The notes below the pieces were generated by a model. That model was not told where the DNA came from. It ran no database searches and was given only the letters and a program-made list of their open reading frames with translations. A stretch of DNA of 6,450 nucleotides from NCBI GenBank assembly GCA_022560715.1, contig JADFSQ010000117.1:1-6450 (forward strand). The letters run 5' to 3'. Shown piece after piece: positions 1 through 4,800 of the stretch. Each line of letters begins with the position of its first letter. The first letter of the stretch is position 1. The position numbers and the translations under genes are program-made. Source of the DNA: Bacteroidota bacterium (GTDB taxonomy: Bacteria; Bacteroidota; Bacteroidia; Flavobacteriales; Flavobacteriaceae).

Positions 1-174
1 GATGAAGATGAAAGCATTTGGGAATTAAAAACTTTTGCAACAGCATTTTTTTGGGGAATAGGCTTGGCATTTCATGCATTGGGAGTTTTTGGACCAGATT
101 TTTTGTTCGGAAAAAATTGGGAAAAACGCAAGATTGAAGAATATATGAATAAGGATAAACGCCGTTGGGAATAA
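1..174 (+). CDS. 2TM domain protein, C-terminal part
   Basis: The frame is open from the left edge and ends in TAA at 172-174, so only the last 57 residues are seen and the start lies outside the window. A hydrophobic segment (about residues 12-34) carries WGIGLAFHALGVFG, followed by a charged tail with NWEKRKIEEYMNKD. This matches the second membrane helix and the basic W-E-x-R-K-I-x-E tail of the 2TM domain family (PF13239). In Bacteroidota this family occurs as small membrane proteins or fused to LytS-type sensor kinases, next to LytTR response regulators, which is the arrangement here. The probable role is a membrane partner in the signalling unit with the downstream regulator. Whether the missing part includes a kinase cannot be told. 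The 101-nt gap to the next gene is compatible with co-transcription. Confidence 0.8.
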   Translation, partial: DEDESIWELKTFATAFFWGIGLAFHALGVFGPDFLFGKNWEKRKIEEYMNKDKRRWE

Positions 175-178
175 TGTT

Positions 179-206
179 CAGTATGCAGTCAGCAGTTGAT
201 AGTTTA
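179..206. repeat. Short 7-bp-period CAGTNNN repeat
   Basis: CAGT occurs at 179, 186 and 193 and the variant TAGT at 200, giving four consecutive heptamers (CAGTATG, CAGTCAG, CAGTTGA, TAGTTTA). It lies in the spacer between the 2TM gene and the response regulator. The periodicity is seen directly; no function is claimed, and with only four units a chance origin is possible. Confidence 0.35.
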
Positions 207-250
207 TGGATATTATTAAAAGGAAAAAGTAGAATATAAATTAAAAAAGA

Positions 251-268
251 TTTCCACTTTCGTGGAAA
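251..268 (+). promoter_or_regulatory. Hairpin just upstream of the LytTR gene start
   Basis: TTTCCAC (251-257), loop TTTC, GTGGAAA (262-268) form a perfect 7-bp stem with a tetranucleotide loop. The stem ends 7 nt before the ATG at 276, so in mRNA it would sit in the ribosome-binding zone. It is preceded by an A-rich stretch and followed by AAATAAAT, not a U-run, which argues against an intrinsic terminator on this strand. It could tune translation of the regulator, be an RNA processing site, or be one copy of a dispersed short hairpin repeat. Confidence 0.5.
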
Positions 269-275
269 AATAAAT

Positions 276-1031
276 ATGAACGTAATTATTATAGAAGACG
301 AAAAGCCTTCGGCTCGTAGGTTACAACGAATGCTTAATACCTTGCGTATTGAAACCCAAACCATGTTACATTCGGTTGAAGAATCTATAGCTTGGTTTCA
401 AAATAACGAACATCCCGATTTAATTTTTCTTGATATACAATTGAGTGACGGCTTATCTTTTGAAATTTTTGAAGCCATCGAGATTAAATCAGCCATAATT
501 TTCACAACAGCTTATGACGAATATGCCTTGCAAGCCTTCAAACATAACAGTATTGATTACTTGTTAAAGCCTATTGATATAGATGAATTATCTGAAGCAG
601 TTAATAAATACAAAGCAGGATTGCCACAAAAACAAACGGTTATATTGGATTTTGACGACATCAAGAAATTACTCGTTAATCCAATAGACAGAGGCTATAA
701 AAAACGCTTTTCGATAAAAGTTGGGCAGCATTTAAAGCTGATTTACATCGATGATATAGAATGTTTTTACAGTGAAAACAAAGGCACCTATTTATATACA
801 ACTGAAGGCAGAAACTATCTTTTAGACACCACTTTAGAGCAACTGGAAAACGAACTTGAACCACAAACCTTTTTTCGTATTAACCGCAAATTCTTTGTAA
901 ACATTAATGCAATCAAAGACATGATAAGTTATACGAACTCACGTTTACAAATAAAATTGAACTCGTATAATGAACAAGAAATTATTGTAGCTCGAGAGCG
1001 TGTTAAAGATTTTAAATCTTGGTTGGAATAA
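276..1031 (+). CDS. LytTR-family response regulator
   Basis: A 251-aa two-domain transcription factor of the LytR/AgrR (LytTR) type. The N-terminal receiver domain (about 1-118) has the acidic pair E7/D8, the phospho-acceptor D53 in LIFLDIQLSDG, T78 in FTTAYDEYA and K98 in YLLKPI, so all receiver landmarks are intact. The C-terminal LytTR DNA-binding domain (about 143-250) has the characteristic FFRINRKFFVNI (199-210) and a final RERVKDFKSWL. A sensor kinase, probably upstream of or including the 2TM protein, is expected to phosphorylate it, after which it would bind direct-repeat sites at target promoters. The targets are not visible here. The start at 276 fits because the receiver domain begins at once (MNVIIIEDE). 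There is no Shine-Dalgarno sequence, only an A-rich leader behind the hairpin. The gene ends 3 nt from the convergent gene on the other strand. Confidence 0.93.
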   Translation: MNVIIIEDEKPSARRLQRMLNTLRIETQTMLHSVEESIAWFQNNEHPDLIFLDIQLSDGLSFEIFEAIEIKSAIIFTTAYDEYALQAFKHNSIDYLLKPIDIDELSEAVNKYKAGLPQKQTVILDFDDIKKLLVNPIDRGYKKRFSIKVGQHLKLIYIDDIECFYSENKGTYLYTTEGRNYLLDTTLEQLENELEPQTFFRINRKFFVNINAIKDMISYTNSRLQIKLNSYNEQEIIVARERVKDFKSWLE

Positions 1032-1034
1032 CAT

Positions 1035-1958
1035 TTATTGTTTAAAATAACTTGTTTTGTATTCTAGGCCAATTTTTTGTGTCATAAGTAATATTTCTGG
1101 TTTATCTTTTCTTAAACCAACTTGCCAGTTATTATAAATTTCCCAATCATCGTTTGTAAAGATAGGTTTGCCATATTGAGCTATTAAAGCTTTTCTAATA
1201 CGATCCTCTTCTCCTTTGGCTGTTAATATCCAAACTACATTGAGCTTATTATTACCAAAACGTGCTTCTACTTTTCTTGGAAATCCAAGGTAATCTACAC
1301 CAAAACAGTTTATTTGTAATTGGGCATTAGGATCGGAACCATCTAGTTTTTCGGTATTAGTAAAATTACTATTGGCTTCAAATAATGGTTTAAGCTTATC
1401 AATAGATGCTCCCATTTTAAGAAATGCAGGAATTTTTTCAGATGTATTTGAAACAGATTTTTTTGAATATTCTGAATTTAAATAAGGATTTTCCCAAGTA
1501 AACAAATTAGTATGCATAGCCTCTTGATTTAAAATCCAGGCAATATCTTTTTTCATGTTTAAAAATAATTTGTCTTTAAAATAAACTTCATAGTCCATGT
1601 AAGTTCTTGCAGTATCTTTACGTTTACTTGCAAATACGTTATAGGTATTTCCTCTTGCTTCAATATAGCTTAATTTATCATCGGCAAAAGTAAAAACTGC
1701 TCTTTTAATTACTCCGTTTTCGGTTTTTATATTCGTGCAAATAAGGTGTTCTTCGGTGTCTTTAGCTAATGGGAAACTTGGATTATTAATAGTGATAACA
1801 TTAGTTGATTCTGAAATTGATATTAACTTCTCTTTTACTGTTTTTAAAGATTCATCGAGTTTAACATCGTTAAAAATAATTTCTGCTTGAGCAAAAAGAA
1901 TAACTGGAAGAAGAATAAATAATAAAGCTAATAATTCATTTTTTGTATTGATTTTCAT
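1035..1958 (-). CDS. Secreted protein of unknown function with a possible internal duplication
   Basis: I do not recognise the family. The chosen start at 1958 gives 307 aa and puts a signal peptide at the very N-terminus (MKINTKNELL, then a hydrophobic run to about residue 22, with likely cleavage near FAQA at 22-25). An in-frame ATG at 2021 would add 21 polar residues before the signal and is less likely. The mature part is predicted periplasmic or exported, without other membrane spans. Two halves look related: a Phe-rich strand followed by D/N-N/D-KL and a further strand at 88-103 (VFTFADDKLSYIEARG) resembles 230-245 (VEARFGNNKLNVVWIL), each followed by an amphipathic/aromatic region (AWILNQEAMHTNLFTW; DWEIYNNWQVGLRKD). 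This suggests a tandem pair of about 120-residue alpha/beta domains, which is inference. The stop is 3 nt from the convergent response regulator stop, so any terminator must lie inside one of the coding regions. Confidence 0.75.
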   Translation of the reverse strand: MKINTKNELLALLFILLPVILFAQAEIIFNDVKLDESLKTVKEKLISISESTNVITINNPSFPLAKDTEEHLICTNIKTENGVIKRAVFTFADDKLSYIEARGNTYNVFASKRKDTARTYMDYEVYFKDKLFLNMKKDIAWILNQEAMHTNLFTWENPYLNSEYSKKSVSNTSEKIPAFLKMGASIDKLKPLFEANSNFTNTEKLDGSDPNAQLQINCFGVDYLGFPRKVEARFGNNKLNVVWILTAKGEEDRIRKALIAQYGKPIFTNDDWEIYNNWQVGLRKDKPEILLMTQKIGLEYKTSYFKQ

Positions 1959-2017
1959 AACATTTTTTTGATTGATTACTATTAAGGATAACCAATGATT
2001 GAGATTGTTACAGTAAG

Positions 2018-2082
2018 TCAACTATTTTTTTCTTTTTCCGGCATTGGCCCTCGCAAATGAATAATTAAGCCGTCAAGAAAGT
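2018..2082 (-). pseudogene. 3'-end remnant of a DUF1456 gene
   Basis: Read on the minus strand this encodes FLDGLIIHLRGPMPEKEKNS and a stop at 2018-2020. The intact DUF1456 protein at 3188-3427 ends FLDGLIIHLRGPMPPKKK. Upstream of this match the frame continues only to a stop at 2105-2107 and has no start codon or recognisable DUF1456 sequence, so it is a fragment of about 20 codons. The two copies differ by two substitutions in the 43-bp core; beyond the core there is a 2-bp indel with local changes that alters the C-terminal tail. It lies downstream of lpxD. Most likely it is a duplicated or left-over gene end. Confidence 0.8.
2040..2082. repeat. 43-bp direct repeat, copy downstream of lpxD
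   Basis: This segment and 3204-3246 are the same length and agree at 41 of 43 positions (differences at 2048 C/A and 2072 G/A), in the same orientation. Together they bracket lpxD and its leader. Recombination between them would remove about 1.16 kb including all of lpxD. Confidence 0.9.
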
Positions 2083-2083
2083 A

Positions 2084-2099
2084 ACACAAAACCTTGTGT
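2084..2099 (-). terminator. Possible weak terminator hairpin after lpxD
   Basis: ACACAA (2084-2089), loop, TTGTGT (2094-2099) form a 6-bp stem. On the minus strand it lies 20 nt past the lpxD stop and is followed by TACTTTCTT, which is only moderately T-rich. It also starts 2 nt from the edge of the duplicated DUF1456 segment, so it may instead mark the junction of that rearrangement. Confidence 0.35.
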
Positions 2100-2119
2100 G
2101 ATTCTTAATACAAAAACAC

Positions 2120-3124
2120 CTATTTTGTATTGTAGTTTTTAACGAGCCTTCTAATAGTAACCCATTCTTTTAGCATTTCTCTGGCATCTTTAGCAGGATA
2201 ACCTAAAACGGTTTTTCCAGCTTCAACATCTCCCATCACACCAGAACCGGCACCTACTGTAGCTCCCGAATGGATGGTTGTATGGTCTTTAATTGATGCA
2301 CTTCCACCAATTACAACACCATCACCGAGTGTAACAGATCCTGCAAGTCCGCTATGTCCAGCCATAATACAAGAACGTCCCATAATTGAATTGTGAGCAA
2401 TTTGAACAAGATTATCTATTTTACAACCATCTCCAATAATTGTAGAACTAAACTTACCGCGATCAACACAAGAATTTGCTCCAATTTCTACAGCATTTCC
2501 TATAATAACATTTCCTATTTGTGGAATTTTAACCAGTCCTCTACCATCATCGCTAGGTCGATAGCCAAAACCATCAGCACCAATACTAACATTGGTGTGA
2601 AAAATACAATCGTTGCCTATTTCGCAGCGCTCTCGAATTACTGTTCCTGACCAAATAACAGTATTATTGCCAATTCTTGTTTCATCAAAAATTGTAACGT
2701 TAGGATATAAAATAACAGCATCGCCTAAAACAACATCTTTACCAATATAACAACCAGCACCAATCTTGCAGTTGTTTCCAATAGTTGCAGATTTATGGAT
2801 CACTGCTGATGGATGAATATCTTCGTCAAAATGTGGTGGGTCTGGATTGAATACTTCCAATAATTTTGTCATGGCTAAATCGGCATTTTTAACTTTAATT
2901 AACGCACGATTATTACCAGGTTCGACATCTAATTTTTCGTCCACAATGGCAGCACAAGCATTTGAAGTCTCCCAAAGACGAACATATTTTGTACTACCAA
3001 TAAAAGTAATGTGATTATTGTTAGCCCTTTCCAATTGTTCGGGTCCAAGTATTAGCTGGTTGGTATCTCCAAGTAATTCGCCATTTAAGATGGCATTGAT
3101 TTCTTTGATTGTAAACGATTTCAT
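2120..3124 (-). CDS. lpxD: LpxD-type UDP-3-O-acylglucosamine N-acyltransferase
   Basis: A 334-aa acyltransferase that transfers a 3-hydroxyacyl chain from acyl carrier protein to the 2-amino group of UDP-3-O-acyl-glucosamine, a committed step of lipid A synthesis in the cytoplasm. Length is near the family norm (about 340). The N-terminal uridine-binding domain (about 1-97) is followed by a left-handed beta-helix of hexapeptide repeats (about 103-300), then a C-terminal helical tail (GYPAKDAREMLKEWVTIRRL). The catalytic His is H244 in VQIAHN, and the conserved GADGFGYR is at 182-189. The start at 3124 directly yields the domain (MKSFTIKEINAIL). It is 63 nt after the DUF1456 stop and could be the last gene of the sodC unit; I saw no good promoter in the gap. 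It is not with lpxC/fabZ or lpxA, so it may be a second, stand-alone LpxD paralogue; substrate identity is then less certain. It is bracketed by a 43-bp direct repeat. Confidence 0.9.
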   Translation of the reverse strand: MKSFTIKEINAILNGELLGDTNQLILGPEQLERANNNHITFIGSTKYVRLWETSNACAAIVDEKLDVEPGNNRALIKVKNADLAMTKLLEVFNPDPPHFDEDIHPSAVIHKSATIGNNCKIGAGCYIGKDVVLGDAVILYPNVTIFDETRIGNNTVIWSGTVIRERCEIGNDCIFHTNVSIGADGFGYRPSDDGRGLVKIPQIGNVIIGNAVEIGANSCVDRGKFSSTIIGDGCKIDNLVQIAHNSIMGRSCIMAGHSGLAGSVTLGDGVVIGGSASIKDHTTIHSGATVGAGSGVMGDVEAGKTVLGYPAKDAREMLKEWVTIRRLVKNYNTK

Positions 3125-3187
3125 TAATTATATGTTATGGGTTAGTCTGGAAAAACATGTTGTTCAATAATCACTTTAAAAATAATT

Positions 3188-3427
3188 TTATTTCTTTTTA
3201 GGAGGCATTGGACCTCGCAAATGAATAATTAAGCCATCAAGAAAGTTTCGTAAAAATTGATCGCCACATTCTACATATTTTGGATGGTTCTCATTCCTGA
3301 AAATTGCTCCTAATTCACTTTTAGAAATTCTAAAATCTTTTAAAGCACAAATTTTTACAATGTCGTCGTCACGTAGTTTATGCGCCACACGTAATTTTTT
3401 AAAAATATCGTTGTTAGTTAAACCCAT
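3188..3427 (-). CDS. Half-length DUF1456 (YehS-like) protein
   Basis: A 79-aa protein with TNNDIFKKLRVAHKL at 4-18 and ECGDQFLRNFLDGLIIHLRG at 53-72. This is the pattern of one repeat of the DUF1456/YehS family, whose members are usually about 150 aa with two related repeats. The ECGDQFLR-x-FL motif points to the C-terminal of the two repeats. The family's biochemical role is unknown. The tail is Pro/Lys-rich (PMPPKKK). The start at 3427 gives the expected N-terminal TNND motif at once, so the short form looks natural, not a truncated frame; no second repeat was found before the neighbouring gene. It lies 12 nt after the LETM1-like gene, which supports co-transcription with sodC. Its last codons are duplicated downstream of lpxD. 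Confidence 0.82.
   Translation of the reverse strand: MGLTNNDIFKKLRVAHKLRDDDIVKICALKDFRISKSELGAIFRNENHPKYVECGDQFLRNFLDGLIIHLRGPMPPKKK
3204..3246. repeat. 43-bp direct repeat, copy inside the intact DUF1456 gene
   Basis: This is the presumed source copy of the repeat also present at 2040-2082, with 41 of 43 bases identical and in the same orientation. It covers codons for the final FLDGLIIHLRGP segment of the DUF1456 protein. Confidence 0.9.
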
Positions 3428-3439
3428 ACTCTTTAGTTA

Positions 3440-3742
3440 TTATTCTTCTTCAAAATTTTTAGAAAAAGCAGAAGGTAATAAATTTGGTATTAATTTGATA
3501 GCTAATGGCAATAATAACATTGCGCCAGGAAGCATAAAAATTGCTAATGCTGGAATCGTTTTAAAAATATCTAATAGTTGTATTTTTATTTTTGATTTTT
3601 CATTATCTGTTAGTTGCCTGATTGTAGATTCTTTAATCAAATATATTAACTCCTTGCTTTGAGATATTTCAATCGATATGCGTTTTTTGTTTTTGTTTAA
3701 TAAATTGGTTACATATTGCTTATCGAATGTATTTTTTGCCAT
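3440..3742 (-). CDS. Short LETM1-like protein
   Basis: A 100-aa protein. Residues 1-55 are charged and predicted helical; 45-60 (LTDNEKSKIKIQLLDI) and 61-93 (a hydrophobic stretch with TIPALAIFMLPG, LLLPLAIKLIP and LLPSAF) match the core of the LETM1-like domain (L-T-x-x-E-K, then K-T-x-P, L-P-G, L-L-P, P-x-x-L-P-S-x-F). In mitochondria LETM1 is an inner-membrane ion-exchange/ribosome-binding protein. Flavobacteria have larger LETM1-related proteins, so this is either a minimal version or a shortened paralogue. The hydrophobic segment could insert in or lie against the membrane. It starts 3 nt after the sodC stop and ends 12 nt before the DUF1456 start, so translation is probably coupled to sodC. 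Molecular function is not established. Confidence 0.75.
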   Translation of the reverse strand: MAKNTFDKQYVTNLLNKNKKRISIEISQSKELIYLIKESTIRQLTDNEKSKIKIQLLDIFKTIPALAIFMLPGAMLLLPLAIKLIPNLLPSAFSKNFEEE

Positions 3743-3745
3743 TTA

Positions 3746-4339
3746 TTATTGAATAACACCACCACAACTTACTCTGGTTCCTGCGGCACCACTTGGTTGA
3801 GAGGTGAAATCGTCGGTACCTTCGTGTACAATTATAGCTTTGCCCAGAATATCTTTGGTGTCGTCACTACAGCCAATACACCATTGGTCTGATGTGAACG
3901 TAATAGAACCATTACCATCGGCATCTGCTTCAAAATTACCTATATCTCCTTTATGAAAACCTTCGGCTGCTCCCCATTTTCCGTGAGGTTGTGCAGTTGG
4001 ATTCCAATGTCCGCCTGAAGATTTTCCATCGTCGGAAGAGCAGTCTGCTTTTTCATGTAAGTGAATGGCATGAGTACCTTCGCTTAAACCACTTATTGTT
4101 GCAACCATAGTAACAATATCGCCTTCTTGTGTAAAGGTTACAGTTCCGGTTACAGTACTATTACTTTTAGATTCTAAGGAAACAGAAACATGTTTTGCTT
4201 CAGAAGTTGTAGTTTCACTTTGCACTTCGGTTTTTTCTACTTCAGATTCAGTAGTTGTTTCGGTTTCTTTTTTTTCGCCTTTACATGCTACTGCAAAAGC
4301 TAAGGTTAATGCGAGAATAAAAATCGATGCTTTTTTCAT
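3746..4339 (-). CDS. sodC: Cu/Zn superoxide dismutase, lipoprotein
   Basis: A 197-aa enzyme that dismutates superoxide to oxygen and peroxide outside the cytoplasm. The N-terminus is a lipoprotein signal with lipobox FAVAC (Cys19), then a low-complexity Glu/Thr/Ser linker (about 22-48) that would hold the enzyme off the membrane. The catalytic domain (about 50-197) has all metal ligands: Cu by H93, H95, H172 and bridging H111; Zn by H111, H119, H129 and D132. The structural disulfide pair is C100 and C192, and the active-site Arg is R189. An extra CxxC (C154-C157, in QWCIGCSD) lies between the Zn loop and the last Cu ligand and is not a canonical element. It is the first gene of a likely unit with the LETM1-like and DUF1456 genes, and a matching promoter lies upstream at 4368-4398. 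Confidence 0.95.
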   Translation of the reverse strand: MKKASIFILALTLAFAVACKGEKKETETTTESEVEKTEVQSETTTSEAKHVSVSLESKSNSTVTGTVTFTQEGDIVTMVATISGLSEGTHAIHLHEKADCSSDDGKSSGGHWNPTAQPHGKWGAAEGFHKGDIGNFEADADGNGSITFTSDQWCIGCSDDTKDILGKAIIVHEGTDDFTSQPSGAAGTRVSCGGVIQ

Positions 4340-4367
4340 GGTATTTTAGTGTTATTTAATTTTGAAT

Positions 4368-4398
4368 GAAAGTTAAGCAGATAATTCACCATTTGCAA
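4368..4398 (-). promoter_or_regulatory. Probable sodC promoter (Bacteroidota type)
   Basis: On the minus strand, TTG (4398-4396, within TTTG), a 20-nt spacer, then TAACTTTC (4375-4368) match the Bacteroidota pattern TTG-N(17-23)-TAnnTTTG with one deviation at the last base. Its -7 element ends 28 nt before the sodC ATG, leaving room for a short leader. It lies just outside the end of the 163-bp palindrome. Confidence 0.55.
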
Positions 4399-4408
4399 AT
4401 TTCTGTAC

Positions 4409-4571
4409 TGAACTCATCTTGATTTTTTTTATTAAGGCGAATAATCAGGCTTTTGTTTTCAGATGAAGGCTTTTTTGCACTTCATAACAGAGTTACGAAG
4501 TAATAAAAAGACAAAATATGAAAGCAAAATGTTGATTTTGCAGCCAATTACAGAAAGTCAAGATGAGTTCA
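4409..4571. repeat. 163-bp foldback element (imperfect palindrome)
   Basis: The ends are a perfect 14-bp inverted repeat (TGAACTCATCTTGA at 4409-4422; TCAAGATGAGTTCA at 4558-4571). The centre is a hairpin at 4479-4501 (10-bp stem, one mismatch, loop AGA). Both are centred on position 4490, and pairing the arms base by base without gaps gives 57 of 80 complementary positions by hand count, 61 if G-T pairs are allowed. The whole element could fold into one long stem. It carries no open frame of note. TA dinucleotides occur one base outside each end (4406-4407, 4573-4574), compatible with a TA target duplication but short enough to be chance. It sits between the osmC remnant and the sodC promoter. 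It could be a MITE-like non-autonomous element or a structured regulatory RNA. Confidence 0.75.
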
Positions 4572-4588
4572 CTAAATCAAATTAGTTA

Positions 4589-4726
4589 TTATTTGAATTT
4601 GCTATGAAGCGTTTTACGTACAGGATATTTGTCGGCAATTTGTAAAACACGTTTTATTTGTTTTTCATCTAAATTACCTTCTAATTTTATCTTCCTATTA
4701 AATGTGTCTATTTTTGGTAATAGTAT
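4589..4726 (-). pseudogene. OsmC-family gene remnant (C-terminal part)
   Basis: On the minus strand the frame reads (I)LLPKIDTFNRKIKLEGNL, then DEKQIKRVLQIADKYPVRK, then TLHSKFK and a stop at 4589-4591; a stop (TAG) precedes it at 4727-4729 and no ATG is present. This matches the C-terminal third of OsmC/YhfA-type peroxide-defence proteins: (F/V)xRxIxLEGxLxxxQxxRLLxIADKCPVHKTL. The usual protein is about 130-140 aa; only about 45 residues remain. Where many relatives have CPVHKTL this has YPVRKTL, losing the Cys and His, which fits loss of function though some homologues may vary here. The break lies a few bases from the hemN operator, so the 5' part was probably lost by a deletion joining osmC to the hemN control region. 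Confidence 0.75.
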
Positions 4727-4738
4727 CTATTTTGAGAG

Positions 4739-4756
4739 ATATGACAATTGTCATAT
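4739..4756. promoter_or_regulatory. Palindromic operator of hemN (Crp/Fnr-like)
   Basis: ATATGACAATTGTCATAT is an 18-bp perfect palindrome. Its TGA-N6-TCA core has the half-site spacing of Crp/Fnr-family sites (FNR: TTGAT-N4-ATCAA). Its centre (4747.5) is 29.5 bp upstream of the first base of the -7 element at 4777, which places it near -42 from the expected transcription start, the class II activator position. The same box with the same spacing occurs at 6283-6304. The regulator's identity is inferred only from the site. Confidence 0.75.
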
Positions 4757-4776
4757 TTTAGTTACTTTATACTTTT

Positions 4777-4784
4777 TAAATTTG
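4777..4784 (+). promoter_or_regulatory. hemN -7 element
   Basis: TAAATTTG is a full match to the Bacteroidota -7 consensus TAnnTTTG. No TTG lies at the usual -33 distance; the palindromic operator occupies that zone, so the promoter is probably activator-dependent. Expected transcription start is about 4788-4791, giving a leader of roughly 10 nt. Confidence 0.65.
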
Positions 4785-4800
4785 ACCTTAATTAATAGGT

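Noticed and set aside
1959..2021. Upstream in-frame ATG giving a 328-aa form of the secreted protein
   Set aside because: It would put 21 polar residues ahead of a clear signal peptide, and its start lies 4 nt from the DUF1456 remnant's stop; the ATG at 1958 places the signal at the N-terminus.
3125..3187. Own promoter for lpxD
   Set aside because: No TAnnTTTG element with a TTG at the right distance was found in the 63-nt gap; only an isolated AACATGTT palindrome is present.
3360..3662. 100-codon plus-strand frame
   Set aside because: It is the antisense of the DUF1456 and LETM1-like genes, both of which have recognisable family motifs.
4409..4571. Integron attC-like site or CRISPR repeat
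   Set aside because: There is no attC core-site arrangement or integrase nearby, and no spaced direct repeats.
4739..4756. Palindrome upstream of hemN as a terminator
   Set aside because: It lies between an active promoter element and a dead gene fragment, is not followed by a T-run of terminator type, and has a matched copy in the same promoter position at 6283.
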